From Bradyrhizobium monzae (GTDB taxonomy: Bacteria > Pseudomonadota > Alphaproteobacteria > Rhizobiales > Xanthobacteraceae), in the NCBI RefSeq assembly GCF_021458635.1, contig NZ_JAIRDQ010000007.1, positions 248,001 to 312,000 on the forward strand: 64,000 nucleotides of DNA, read 5' to 3'. Made by a program: the position numbers and the translations under genes. This document shows positions 8,780 to 17,195 of this stretch, piece after piece. How positions within the stretch are numbered: the stretch's first letter is position 1; every line of letters begins with the position of its first letter. The notes beneath the pieces are model-generated. The model was not told the DNA's origin. It saw nothing but the letters and a program-made list of their open reading frames with translations, and searched no databases.

Positions 8780-9625
8780 ATGTTGCGGCCTTTTGCTCGC
8801 TCGCTCCGCGTAGCCGGGTTTTTCCTCGGCGTCGCATTCTTCGTTATCCTGGCCGCGTTTCCATTCTATTGGATGGTGATCACGGCGTTCAAACAGAATA
8901 GTGACCTTTACAAGGTCACCAACATCCCCTTCTGGTTCAATGAGCCACCGACGCTCGAGCACGTCAAATACTTGTTCGAGGAGACCCTGTTCGCGCGCTG
9001 GTTGTTGAACTCGCTTGTCATCGGCGTCTGCGTCACCGCGATCACGCTGATCACCGCGATTCCGGCCGGTTACAGCCTGGCCCGCATGACCAGCCGCAAG
9101 GGTGAAGCGCTCGGCATCATGATCTTTCTGACCTACCTGGTACCGCCGACCCTGCTGTTCCTGCCGCTGTCCCGGATCATCGCCGAGCTCGGTCTGCAAA
9201 ACTCGATGTGGTCGCTTGTGCTGGTCTACCCGACCTTTACGATCCCGTTCTGCTCCTGGCTGCTGATGGGATTCTTCAAGGCGCTGCCGGTCGAGATCGA
9301 GGAAGCCGCAATCGTCGACGGCTGCAGCCTATTCGGCGCCTTCATCAAGATGGCGATCCCGCTGTCGGTGCCCGCAATCCTGACGGTGATGATCTTTACG
9401 TTCACCCTGACCTTGCAGGAGTTCGTCTACGCGCTGACCTTCATCTCGTCGTCCGACCAAAAGCCGATCACGCTGGGCGTGTCGACCGATCTGATCCGCG
9501 GCGATGTGTTTTTCTGGGGTGAGATCATGGCCGGCGCCTTGATCGCCGCCATCCCGGTGGCAATTGCCTATAACCTCTTCCTCGACCGCTTCATCGCCGG
9601 CATCACCGGCGGGGCCGTCAAATAG
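8780..9625 (+). CDS. Sugar ABC transporter permease (MalG-like)
   Basis: A 281-residue partner permease with six predicted helices. The N-terminal helix VAGFFLGVAFFVILAAFPFY leads to a periplasmic loop, and the EAA loop reads EIEEAAIVDGCSLFGAFIKM (about 172-192). The C-terminus is LDRFIAGITGGAVK, a normal MalG-type end. It is the last gene of the transporter operon; no clear terminator hairpin was identified after 9625. Confidence 0.92.
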   Translation: MLRPFARSLRVAGFFLGVAFFVILAAFPFYWMVITAFKQNSDLYKVTNIPFWFNEPPTLEHVKYLFEETLFARWLLNSLVIGVCVTAITLITAIPAGYSLARMTSRKGEALGIMIFLTYLVPPTLLFLPLSRIIAELGLQNSMWSLVLVYPTFTIPFCSWLLMGFFKALPVEIEEAAIVDGCSLFGAFIKMAIPLSVPAILTVMIFTFTLTLQEFVYALTFISSSDQKPITLGVSTDLIRGDVFFWGEIMAGALIAAIPVAIAYNLFLDRFIAGITGGAVK

Positions 9626-9747
9626 CCGCAGTGCTTTGTGAAGGATTTAATTGGTTAGGCTCCTGCGCGCCCTAGTCTAGTTCCATCCTATCGAAAATGC
9701 CCGCTTAGGGTTAGAAGCGACCCTTAGACGGGCCCCCGTCCCTACGG

Positions 9748-10105
9748 TCAGAAGCTGCGAGACGGCGGGGAGACCAGCTGCGCCGGCGCGAACGGCTTCT
9801 CGATCAGGATGCCGTTCGGGACGCCCTGCGATTTCCAGGCCTCGGCGTGGCCCCCTCATGTAGACCACCGGAAAGTCGGGATCGATCTCCCTGATCCTTC
9901 GAGCGAGCGCCTAGCCGTTCAGGTCGGTGCCGATGTCGGTGAGCAGAGCCCGGAATTCCGGCGCGACCATCGCCGAAGTGGGGGAAAGCCCCTCGCCGGA
10001 TCCGGCGATTTCCGTTTCGAAACCTCCGTCCGACAGGGCGTCCCCCACCAAGCCCTGGATCGCAAATTCGTCCTCGGCCACCAGAATGCGGACGGGCTCT
10101 TTCAC
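9748..10105 (-). pseudogene. Broken response-regulator receiver protein
   Basis: The N-terminal frame (from 10105) reads as a CheY-like receiver: RILVAEDEFAIQGLVGDAL with the acidic pocket, then LLTDIGTDLNG with the phospho-acceptor Asp. It meets a TAG where relatives have Trp (LNGW). The homology continues after the stop (ARRIREIDPDFPVVYM) and then shifts frame near 9860 (AEAWKSQGV..., ILIEKPFAPAQLV with the conserved Lys). One nonsense and one frameshift mutation mean the domain is not made intact. It sits beside a histidine kinase and another response regulator. Confidence 0.85.
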
Positions 10106-10114
10106 TTCATGGCT

Positions 10115-10318
10115 CTATTCGCGGGCCACGGCGCCAGGACTAGCCGTCGCGGCGCCCCCGCCGTCCTCCCGGTGCTCCTCCGCTTGCTCCTTGAGATCGG
10201 CAGCCTTCTCGACCAACCCGGCGGCGACCACCGGATCGGTGGTCGTCTGCGCGAACTTGAGAAGGGTGACCGCCTGCCGGTTCAGGTACTCTCGTCCCGC
10301 CACGTCTTGCTTTCCCAA
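10115..10318 (-). CDS. Small hypothetical protein (67 aa)
   Basis: A short, mostly helical protein beginning MGKQDVAGREYLNRQAVTLL and containing TDPVVAAGLVEKAADLKEQA, a pattern common among small Bradyrhizobium proteins of unknown role. No signal peptide or membrane segment. It lies immediately upstream of the broken receiver gene on the same strand, with 9 bp between them, so the two were probably co-transcribed. Confidence 0.5.
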   Translation of the reverse strand: MGKQDVAGREYLNRQAVTLLKFAQTTTDPVVAAGLVEKAADLKEQAEEHREDGGGAATASPGAVARE

Positions 10319-10464
10319 CAGGCGCTTTTCGGATTCCAGCCCCGAGGAAAAGTATAACCTTAGCGATTCGTTCCGGGGAAATGTTCAAAAGTGAACTTTG
10401 GCCGGAGGCCGCAACCAATCCGGTGTTCGGAGTGTTGGCAACATCGAGGAGCCCAGCCAATCCG

Positions 10465-10629
10465 ATGCGGAACACAGTCCAAATCGATGCCAAGCAGAGC
10501 CGCGCCATCGTGGCCGAAATCGGCGAGCGGCTGCGCCCGTGGATGGCCGTCGAGAGCGAACTTCCGCCGGCCCTGACCTCTCTGCTCGAGCGGCTCCGTG
10601 CATCCGAGGACAGAGCCACGTCCCGCTAA
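10465..10629 (+). CDS. Small hypothetical protein (54 aa)
   Basis: The ATG at 10465 gives a compact helical product (MRNTVQIDAKQSRAIVAEIG ... LTSLLERLRASEDRATSR). The same frame opens upstream at 10381, but that part is less protein-like. It ends convergently with the histidine kinase, overlapping it by 4 bp. Short proteins with IDxxxSRAIxAEIGERLR are familiar from Bradyrhizobium genomes, but I know no function. Confidence 0.45.
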   Translation: MRNTVQIDAKQSRAIVAEIGERLRPWMAVESELPPALTSLLERLRASEDRATSR

Positions 10630-11576
10630 CGCGGATGCGCCCTCACCCGGACGCGCAGGCCCGGGTCCAACCGTTCGTACGCGATTTCCCCGTCGAGCTG
10701 TTGGGCGAGGAGCTGGACGATGCGCGATCCCAAACCACCCGGGTCGGTGCTGGCTTGAAGACCGATGCCGTTGTCGGACGCCGATAGTTCGATGCCATCA
10801 CCCTTCGACAAAGAGACGACGACGTTTCCCGGCCTGTCGCCGGGAAAGGCATACTTCAGCGCGTTCGTGACGAGTTCGTTCGCGATCATGCCGATCGCGA
10901 GCGCATGGCTGTTCGGCAGGTCGATGTCGTCGCAGAGCACCTTGAAGGCGACCGGACCGGACGGAGCCAAGGACTGGAAGACCTTCTCGACCACCTCGGT
11001 GAGGAAGTAGCGCATGTTCACCGAGCGCGAGTCCTCCTTGAGCGAGAGATGATCGTACACTTCGGCCATCACCTGCAGCCGGCGGGCGGTCGCCTCCAGC
11101 GCCGGCGCGACCTGCGGTCCGCCATGTCTCGCCTCCAGCCGGATCATCCCGCTAAGGATCGCAAGGTTGTTCTTGGTCCGGTGCGCCATCTCCTGCAGCA
11201 GCACCGCCTTGGTCTTGTCCGCCAGCATGACCCGCCGGAGCTCGGCGCGCTGAAATTCGGCGACGATCGCCGTCCCGGCCGCCGTGATCGCGAAGAGCGA
11301 ATTCGTCGCGAGGAAATTGAGGCCGAATCCGCCGGCGGAGCTGATGTAGGCGCCGACGCCGACCGCAATGATCGCCGCGAAGATTCCGGCGCCGCGATCG
11401 AAGATCAGACCCGAGAGAAACACGCCGGGCAGCAGCAGGAAATATCCAGGCACCCCCGTCTGCATCTGGAGCGCCATCTGCAGCACGGCACACGCCACCA
11501 TGATGCCCGCGGAGATGCCGTACCGGACCGGGCCCGGAAGCCTGTGCTCCAGAACCAGCGGGTACAGCCTATTCAT
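10626..11576 (-). CDS. Membrane sensor histidine kinase (HWE/HisKA_2 type)
   Basis: A 316-residue sensor kinase. Residues about 15-105 hold membrane segments typical of DUF4118-type sensors (FLLLPGVFLSGLIFDRGAGI and following). The HisKA_2 phosphorylation site is EMAHRTKNNLAIL with His in MAHRT (about 135). The ATPase domain follows, with the N-box IANELVTNALKYAF, DNGIG and a G-box GGLGSRIVQLLAQQLDG. The ATG at 11576 is preferred to the longer frame start because it lies just before the first membrane segment. Such kinases in alphaproteobacteria often feed the PhyR/EcfG general stress response, which fits the EcfG-like promoters nearby; that link is inference. Confidence 0.88.
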   Translation of the reverse strand: MNRLYPLVLEHRLPGPVRYGISAGIMVACAVLQMALQMQTGVPGYFLLLPGVFLSGLIFDRGAGIFAAIIAVGVGAYISSAGGFGLNFLATNSLFAITAAGTAIVAEFQRAELRRVMLADKTKAVLLQEMAHRTKNNLAILSGMIRLEARHGGPQVAPALEATARRLQVMAEVYDHLSLKEDSRSVNMRYFLTEVVEKVFQSLAPSGPVAFKVLCDDIDLPNSHALAIGMIANELVTNALKYAFPGDRPGNVVVSLSKGDGIELSASDNGIGLQASTDPGGLGSRIVQLLAQQLDGEIAYERLDPGLRVRVRAHPR

Positions 11577-11752
11577 GAGATCCAAGCCGTGTGCAGATAC
11601 CGTTCGGTTGCGGCGCACAGTGTGCCTACCTCCGTCTCACCCTGGCAAGCGCAATCCGAGCCTGTTGGCCTGCCAGCGTCAGCTCTTGCGCGCCGGCTCC
11701 GAGAGCGATGGTCCGGAGCGGCGACCGGAAACCACAGCGCGCGCATTCGACC

Positions 11753-11950
11753 TCAGGTCTTTGGCTTCTGTTGTGCCGCAGCCTCTCGAGCGATCCGCTC
11801 CGGCTTCAGGCGCTCCCGGTTTGCATGGAATGCCTGTTGGTCGCGTTCATGCTCGGATACCGGCGCCTTCGCGCTCGTGTCGCGAAACGCCTTTCGCGCT
11901 TCCCGTTCGGCGGCGGTCGGCGTCCTCCGGTCCGATGTCCGATTGCTCAT
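11753..11950 (-). CDS. Small charged hypothetical protein (65 aa)
   Basis: Very hydrophilic, Arg/Lys/Glu-rich protein (MSNRTSDRRTPTAAEREARK then AFRDTSAKAPVSEHERDQQA), probably disordered or helical. The start at 11950 follows a strong GGAGGGAG. Similar short proteins with PTAAEREARKAFRD are common in Bradyrhizobiaceae. Role unknown; it sits in the stress-regulated block. Confidence 0.65.
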   Translation of the reverse strand: MSNRTSDRRTPTAAEREARKAFRDTSAKAPVSEHERDQQAFHANRERLKPERIAREAAAQQKPKT

Positions 11951-12383
11951 TGCTCCCTCCTTCGGGCGCAAACGGTCCTTGCGCTATGTTGCGCATTCGG
12001 ACCGCCAACCTAGGGGGTAGGTTTTCCCTCGGCGAGGCTTTTGAGGGGCCGGGGGCATGGATTCGACGCTTCGCGAACCTATTCGTTCCAATGCCCTGGT
12101 ATCTCGAAGATTACGCAGACTTCCGCTGCGGCCTGGCCGGCTTTTTCGCTGCCGCTGCGGAATGTCCGGCTGCGCAGAGGACGTCCGGTGCAAATTCGCG
12201 GCCATGGGCCAGGCGCCGCAGCGGCGACATTTCTCCAATAAGCGTATCGCTTTCGATCATCGCCATGACTCCTTCCCGGCGAGCCCCATGGCTGCGAACG
12301 GCTTGAGCTGGCGGAGGTTCCCGTCTCGGGTCCTTCCGATAGGCCTCGACGCCGTCGAGGTGGCCCAGGGCAGGATCTGCGCC

Positions 12384-12408
12384 CGAACCAACGATTGCTC
12401 TTCCCGTT
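12384..12408 (+). promoter_or_regulatory. EcfG-like promoter (one mismatch)
   Basis: CGAAC-N16-CGTT against the alphaproteobacterial general-stress consensus GGAAC-N16/17-CGTT. It lies 48 bp upstream of the ATG at 12456, a sensible distance. Confidence 0.5.
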
Positions 12409-12455
12409 GTGTGCTGCATCGAGGCGTCCTCCAGCTCGTGCGCCGGAGGGAAACC

Positions 12456-12671
12456 ATGAGGACCGACTGGCCCCAGCATCTCGACCCCGGCAGCGAGGCG
12501 GACCCGACCTATCTCGAGTCCCTGATCCGCGAGGATTACGCGCGATGCCATCCGGGCGAGACCCTGGACGATCTCAAGCGACGCGCGTCCTTTTCGAAAG
12601 AGGACAGAGGGCTGCTGCGGGACTGGATGGCCGTAGCGGCCGCTCGCGCGGCGAAGGGACGCCCTCGATGA
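12456..12671 (+). CDS. Small hypothetical protein (71 aa)
   Basis: The ATG at 12456 follows GGAGGG. The product (MRTDWPQHLDPGSEADPTYL ... SFSKEDRGLLRDWMAVAAAR) resembles a recurrent small family in Bradyrhizobium with a YARCHPGETLDDL core and a KEDRGLLRDWM helix. No membrane segment. A near-consensus EcfG promoter lies upstream, so a stress role is plausible. Function unknown. Confidence 0.65.
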   Translation: MRTDWPQHLDPGSEADPTYLESLIREDYARCHPGETLDDLKRRASFSKEDRGLLRDWMAVAAARAAKGRPR

Positions 12672-12778
12672 AGCTGCAGATCGGAGCATCATGTTCTACG
12701 GCCAGCACACGAACGGCATTGCCAAATCCCCTCGCGTTGCGCCGAGACCGCTTGAACCCCCAGGCCCGCTCCACGCCA

Positions 12779-12803
12779 GGAACGACGACGCAATTGGGCC
12801 GTT
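12779..12803 (+). promoter_or_regulatory. EcfG-type promoter (exact consensus)
   Basis: GGAAC at 12779-12783, 16 bp, then CGTT at 12800-12803. The start site would fall near 12810, so the response regulator is probably translated from GTG 12841 rather than from the ATG at 12808 that touches the -10. Confidence 0.75.
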
Positions 12804-12840
12804 CGATATGCGTTGCGAACGCGATCCAAGTGAGCCGCCA

Positions 12841-13206
12841 GTGAGCGTACTTCTCGTCGAGGACGACCCTCTTATCCGTGAATTCGTTGTCGAGGCGCTA
12901 CGCGATGCGGGCTACCACGTCATCCACGCGAGCACCGGGGAAGAGGCGCTGGACTGGTGCAAGCGCCACGTCGCGGACGTGTTGGTCACCGACGTCACGC
13001 TGCCCGGAAACATCGACGGCTGGCAGATCGCGGAGCGCTGCCGCGAAAGCGATCCGGAACTGCCGGTGATCTACGCCACGGGCTACTCGCCCGCTGCACC
13101 TCGGCCCGTGCCGGGCAGCCGCATCCTGAACAAGCCCTACCATCCCGACGAGGTCGTCCGGATGGTAGGGGATCTGGGCGGCGAAAAGGGGATGCCGCCG
13201 AACTAG
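12841..13206 (+). CDS. Single-domain response regulator (CheY-like)
   Basis: A receiver domain without an output domain. It begins SVLLVEDDPLIREFVVEAL (acidic pocket ED), has the phospho-acceptor in LVTDVTLPGNIDGW, Thr/Tyr switch residues in VIYATGYSP and the conserved Lys in ILNKPYHPDEVVRM. An in-frame ATG lies at 12808, but an exact EcfG-type promoter occupies 12779-12803 and would place the transcript start at about 12810. GTG 12841 is therefore the better start (121 residues). Single-domain regulators of this type often act as phosphate sinks or partners of hybrid kinases. The histidine kinase at 10626-11576 is a candidate partner. Confidence 0.85.
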   Translation: MSVLLVEDDPLIREFVVEALRDAGYHVIHASTGEEALDWCKRHVADVLVTDVTLPGNIDGWQIAERCRESDPELPVIYATGYSPAAPRPVPGSRILNKPYHPDEVVRMVGDLGGEKGMPPN

Positions 13207-13240
13207 GGAGGTGCCTCAGCATCAACCGCCGAAATCCGCA

Positions 13241-13537
13241 TCACTTCCGCTCGGGCTCCTTGGCCGGCGGACCGCTCTTGTTTCCCGGCAGACCTTTGAT
13301 GTTGGAGGTGTCCTGCTGCTGGACCGTCGGATTCTGCTGGTTCGAGCTCGAGCCTGCGCCGACGGTCTCTCCCGGCTTGGCGGCTGGACCATTCTTGTTG
13401 CCAGGCTGGCCGGCGATGCCGGCCCCTGAGTTCTGCGCGCTCGGAGCGCCGGAGACGTCCGGCTTCGTGGTCTGGGCAAGTGCGACGGGGGCGGAAAGCG
13501 CCAGAGCAAAGACCAGCGCGCTCGCAATGGACCTCAT
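13241..13537 (-). CDS. Small exported Gly/Asn/Pro-rich protein
   Basis: A 98-residue secreted protein. Residues 1-21 form a Sec signal peptide (MRSIASALVFALALSAPVAL, cleavage after ALAQ-like sequence). The mature part is low in hydrophobics and holds a recurring motif, GQPGNKNGPAAKPG and GLPGNKSGPPAKEP, separated by a Gln/Ser/Asn-rich linker. It looks intrinsically disordered. An exact EcfG-type promoter lies at 13594-13618, so it is probably induced in the general stress response. Function unknown. Confidence 0.75.
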   Translation of the reverse strand: MRSIASALVFALALSAPVALAQTTKPDVSGAPSAQNSGAGIAGQPGNKNGPAAKPGETVGAGSSSNQQNPTVQQQDTSNIKGLPGNKSGPPAKEPERK

Positions 13538-13593
13538 GGTGAATCCTCCTCTGAAGGAATTCGGAAGCGCGGGTTGCGGCTACCTTGAACTCG

Positions 13594-13618
13594 AACGCCG
13601 CGTTGCCTCGCGCGTTCC
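13594..13618 (-). promoter_or_regulatory. EcfG-type promoter (exact consensus)
   Basis: On the minus strand GGAAC (13618-13614), 16 bp, CGTT (13597-13594). Transcription would start near 13587, 50 bp before the start codon of the exported protein at 13537. Confidence 0.75.
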
Positions 13619-13658
13619 TGCCATTGGCGGCGAGGCCGTTCTTCTTTTCGCTGGATCA

Positions 13659-14105
13659 CTAGCCGTCGACATCGTCCTGGGATCTGGTTGGGCGGCGCCT
13701 GCCTGAGCCTCTTCTCGCTGCCGCGACCGCCTTGGCGCGCTCCTCGCAGCGGGCGCGCAGCTCCTCCAATTCGTCGGCGGAGAGATGCTCGATGCCGACG
13801 AACGAATTCTGGGCGCTCCCGGTTCGGATGAGCTCATCCAGCTTGACCTGGATCGCTGCGCTGTCCCGGTTCTGTGAGTTCTGGATCAGGAAGACCATCA
13901 GAAAGGTCACGATGGTCGTGCCTGTGTTGATGACGAGCTGCCAAGTGTCCGAGAAGTGGAAGAGAGGTCCAGTGATTGCCCAGATCACAACTACCGCGCA
14001 GGCCAGGACAAAGGCCGATGCCGGCCGGCCGCCTGCGAGGCCTTGTTTGCGATGGACGCGAACAACCGCCGCGGGTGCCGCTCGCTTTGCTGATGGCGCA
14101 TGCAA
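13659..14105 (-). CDS. Low-affinity iron permease-family membrane protein
   Basis: A 148-residue protein with two membrane helices (ASAFVLACAVVVIWAITGPL and WQLVINTGTTIVTFLMVFLI) followed by the family signature QNSQNRDSAAIQVKLDELIR and a charged tail. This layout matches the bacterial proteins annotated as low-affinity iron permease family, whose transport activity in bacteria is not well established. A GAAGGAGGG ribosome-binding site precedes the ATG. The C-terminal tail is Arg-rich. Confidence 0.85.
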   Translation of the reverse strand: MHAPSAKRAAPAAVVRVHRKQGLAGGRPASAFVLACAVVVIWAITGPLFHFSDTWQLVINTGTTIVTFLMVFLIQNSQNRDSAAIQVKLDELIRTGSAQNSFVGIEHLSADELEELRARCEERAKAVAAARRGSGRRRPTRSQDDVDG

Positions 14106-14146
14106 TCCCTCCTTCTATCGAACCGTAGCCCCCTGAACAGCGCCGC

Positions 14147-15235
14147 TCAGGGGAGCGGAGACGCGGGCGTGCCGAGGGGTTCGGAGGCGACCGAGAGACG
14201 GGCAGGCCTCGCCGCGGCGAGAAGCCTCCGATAGTGGGTCTCGTAGGTCCGTGCCATCCGGTCCGAAGTGAAGCGCTCTTCGAACCGCGCCCGGACTTTG
14301 CGCCGGTCGATCCGTGCCAGCTCCTTCACCGCGCGTACCGCCTCCGCTTCGTTCTTGACAATGAACCCGGTCACGCCGTCGTCGACGACCTCCGGCACCG
14401 ATCCGGCGCGATAGGCGATCACGGGCGTCCCGCATGCCATCGCCTCGATCATCACCAGGCCGAACGGCTCCGGCCACTTGATCGGAAACAGCAGGGCCGC
14501 AGCGCCCGACAGAAACGGCTGCTTGCCGCGTTCGTCCACCTCGCCGACGAGCTCGACCCGGGTCCCGTCGATCGCCGGCTGGATATGCTTCTTGAAGTAG
14601 CCGGTTTCGCCGCGCGGCACCTTCGCGGCAATCCGCAGCGGCATGCCAGCCGCCCGGGCGATCCGGATGGCGTCCTCGGGCCCCTTGTCCGGCGTGAGCC
14701 GTCCGAGGAAGGCGAGGTACGACCCCGGAGCGTAGGACGGCCGAAATAGGCCAGCCGGCAAGCCGTGCTGCACCGTCCCGCACCAGTTCGCGTCCTCGAG
14801 CGGAGCGCGCTGGTTGTCGGAAATCGAGACGAAGCACGCCTCCCGAAATTGCCGAACCACCTCGCCGATGCCAGGCAGATCGAGGCGCCCGTGCAGGGTG
14901 GTGAGGAACGGGATCCCGCAGCGGCTGAGCGCCGGCAGGTGCAGCCAGTCGACGTGCGCATGAATGACGTCGAAGTCGCGGGCGCGAAGCGAGACCGCTT
15001 CGATCAAAAGGGTGCAGGCTGTGTTCGGGTCGACGCGCGGGCGCCCGAGGCGCAGGGCGCGCGGCCACACCGCATGCAGCTCTCCGCGCGTCCTCGAATC
15101 ACCGCTCGCGAACAAGGTCACCTCATGGCCAAGTTCGACCAGCTCGTCAACCAGCCAGGCCACGACCCTTTCCGTGCCGCCGTAAAGTTTCGGGGGAACG
15201 CTTTCGGCCAACGGGGCGATCTGGGCGATCCGCAT
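14147..15235 (-). CDS. Glycosyltransferase family 4 protein (copy 1)
   Basis: A 362-residue GT-B fold glycosyltransferase. The N-terminal acceptor domain begins MRIAQIAPLAESVPPKLYGG with the Gly-rich loop GGTERVV. The C-terminal domain carries the GT4 signature: FLGRLTPDKGPEDAIRIARA, then EPFGLVMIEAMACGTPVIAY with the E-x7-E motif. It is predicted to be cytoplasmic and to transfer a sugar from a nucleotide donor. A clear paralogue lies at 39176-40291. In this group such genes sit among stress genes and may make a storage or compatible sugar or surface glycan; the product is not known. Confidence 0.9.
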   Translation of the reverse strand: MRIAQIAPLAESVPPKLYGGTERVVAWLVDELVELGHEVTLFASGDSRTRGELHAVWPRALRLGRPRVDPNTACTLLIEAVSLRARDFDVIHAHVDWLHLPALSRCGIPFLTTLHGRLDLPGIGEVVRQFREACFVSISDNQRAPLEDANWCGTVQHGLPAGLFRPSYAPGSYLAFLGRLTPDKGPEDAIRIARAAGMPLRIAAKVPRGETGYFKKHIQPAIDGTRVELVGEVDERGKQPFLSGAAALLFPIKWPEPFGLVMIEAMACGTPVIAYRAGSVPEVVDDGVTGFIVKNEAEAVRAVKELARIDRRKVRARFEERFTSDRMARTYETHYRRLLAAARPARLSVASEPLGTPASPLP

Positions 15236-15247
15236 CGGCCTCGCCCC

Positions 15248-15379
15248 TCAGCTTTCCGCGGCGCTGCGCGAGGCGGCGCAGACCAGCAGAAGGCCGGCGA
15301 CAAGCGCGATCAGGACCCTTCCAACCGATAACTCGGCAGGTCCGTGCTCTCGCCGGCGCCGCGCGAAAACCGCTGTCAT
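15248..15379 (-). CDS. Possible 43-aa membrane peptide
   Basis: A short frame upstream of the glycosyltransferase on the same strand, with 12 bp between them. It has a basic N-terminus (MTAVFARRRREHG) and one hydrophobic helix (RVLIALVAGLLLVCAAS). It could be a small membrane protein co-expressed with the glycosyltransferase. Without homology this is tentative. Confidence 0.35.
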   Translation of the reverse strand: MTAVFARRRREHGPAELSVGRVLIALVAGLLLVCAASRSAAES

Positions 15380-15450
15380 GGTGCCTCGCAAACCGATCGC
15401 GGTGACGCGACGGCTTTCGTCCTGCGCACGGCGGTGTCCGATCGCCTTCG

Positions 15451-15810
15451 TTAGGCGACCGGCACCCCATAGTAGTCATCGAGCGAGCGCCTGGTTTGCG
15501 CGTCCCAACTCCAACTGCTCTCGTCGGCGTATTTTGGGGCGCCGCGGAGCTGATCCTGGGTGACGCCGGTGACGTATCCGCCGAGGTTGGTGTCGTACTT
15601 CAGCGTTTGCCACGGCAGCGGATAATGATCGTCCCCGATGCCGAACAGGCCGCCGAAGCTGAGCACCGCGTAGGACACCTTGCCGCTGACCTTGTCGATC
15701 ATAACGCGCTCGATGTAGCCGATTTTCTGCCCGTCGGGCCCGTACACGTTCGTGCCTTCGACCTTGTCGCTTCCAATGAGACTGACCGTCTCCCGATCTT
15801 CCATGGCCAT
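15451..15810 (-). CDS. PRC-barrel domain protein
   Basis: A 119-residue protein with a PRC-barrel (about 8-90): LIGSDKVEGTNVYGPDGQKI, GYIERVMIDKVSGKVSYAVL, then FGIGDDHYPLPW. PRC-barrels are small beta domains; stand-alone versions are frequent in rhizobial stress regulons and of unknown precise role. The start at 15810 has CAGGAGG upstream. An exact EcfG-type promoter with a 17-bp spacer lies at 15843-15868. Confidence 0.9.
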   Translation of the reverse strand: MAMEDRETVSLIGSDKVEGTNVYGPDGQKIGYIERVMIDKVSGKVSYAVLSFGGLFGIGDDHYPLPWQTLKYDTNLGGYVTGVTQDQLRGAPKYADESSWSWDAQTRRSLDDYYGVPVA

Positions 15811-15842
15811 GTCGACCTCCTGGAGTTTGCTGTTTCGCGTTC

Positions 15843-15868
15843 AACGGACGCGACATCGCATCCGTTCC
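15843..15868 (-). promoter_or_regulatory. EcfG-type promoter (exact consensus, 17-bp spacer)
   Basis: Minus strand GGAAC (15868-15864), 17 bp, CGTT (15846-15843). It lies 33 bp from the PRC-barrel start codon at 15810. Confidence 0.75.
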
Positions 15869-16300
15869 TAAAGCAGGGACCGGAAGTGCCTCACGGCGTC
15901 CCGCCTTCAACCAGTGCTTAAGCGATGCTTGATGTGCCGGCTGGCGAACCTTCGCCGATTGGCTTCACGTGGACCCTACCGCCGCCGAGTCATGAGTGGC
16001 GCCCGATCCTCGGTTTCGGCGACTACACGTCGCGCTAATGCCACGTGGCAGCCCGGCTTCTCGCCGGGGGCGAGACCGTCGTCCACCGGGATTAGGGGCG
16101 CATAGTAGGTGACGTCAATCGCAGTCACTTCTTACGGCCGCGCTGTGCGTCATACCGACCGCGCAAGTATCCTTTCGACACACCGCCGCGCGCAGTTCGT
16201 TCGCCCCGGCTTCGAGAAAGTCGACAGCTATCAGCAGCGCCAACGCCGCCATCAAGCGAACCGAAGTGCCCTCGGGGAAACCCGGCTGCGCCGGCAGCCG
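15869..16300. other. Gene-free stretch
   Basis: No supportable gene. The frames here are antisense or out-of-frame continuation of the decayed esterase to the right. Confidence 0.4.
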
Positions 16301-17195
16301 TCAAAGGCCGAATGGGTAGGTGTCGGGGAGGCCGTCGGCGGAATTCGAGCAGGCCGCGCGCCACACCGGCGTCGTGAAATTGCCGTTCGTAACTGTCCGG
16401 CCGAGAGGGTCGAACCTGCATCACTTCCATCTCGCCGTCCCAGTCCGACGCGGCGGCGACGGTTCCGGTATGGGTGCCGAATCCGATCAGGCACGCTGCG
16501 TCAGCGAACTTCTCTCGACAAAGCTGACCAATGTTGAGCTCCTCGCGGACCGCTCCCATCTCGGTGAAGCGGGCTTCTCCGATATGGGAATTGTGCGCCC
16601 AGACCACCGCCTTCGATCGGGGCCCTTGCGCGTCCAGGATATGGCCCAACGTCTCGAACATGTGGGTGTCGCGCAGATTCCATGATTCGGCTCCGCCATA
16701 GTACATGATCCGATAGTACCGCTCGGCCGAGGCGACCAGCCGCGCGTTCTGCGCCGCGTCCAGGAAGCTGTCTGGGTCGCTCGCGGCGTAGTCGAGTTGC
16801 TTTCCCAGGATGTCCTGGCACTGGCGGATGACCTCCGCCTCGCATTTCCGGTAGCCTTTGGTCAGGACGGCACGGCCGTAGGTCGAAGGTTCGCGCTGCC
16901 AAGGGGTCAGGCAACCGCAGCGTTCGCGGGCCACGGCGGCTGCTTCCGGATCTACGCTGTCGAGGTAGGAGAAGGACCGCCGCGATCGAACTTCGCATGT
17001 TATAGATGTCGAGCCCGAAGTATGCGGCCTGCTCGCCTGCCGGCTTGCCGTCGTTGTGTTCGCGCATCCACTCGACGAAAGCGGCGATATCGGTGTTACG
17101 CCACATCCAGGCCGGGAAGCGCTCGAACGGCTTCTCGTCCGGACCGCGCGACCCTCGATGGCGAACGTAGCGGTCGATCGCGGCGGCATCAGGCC
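16301..17195 (-). pseudogene. Broken erythromycin esterase-like domain
   Basis: Continuation of the methyltransferase-esterase fusion in shifted frames. From about 17195 to 16970 one frame reads WMWRNTDIAAFVEWMREHND and AAYFGLDIYNMRSSIAAV. From about 16970 another reads FSYLDSVDPEAAAVARERCG, VVWAHNSHIGEARFTEMG and EEL...LIGFGTHTGTVAAASDW. Near 16350 it changes frame again, with an apparent deletion, to end in GLPDTYPFGL and a stop at 16301. These are the conserved blocks of erythromycin esterase family proteins. At least three lesions make the domain non-functional. Confidence 0.85.

Noticed and set aside
10905..12020. A long plus-strand frame opposite the histidine kinase
   Set aside because: It is the antisense of a well-supported kinase and is Arg/His-rich in the manner of shadow frames.
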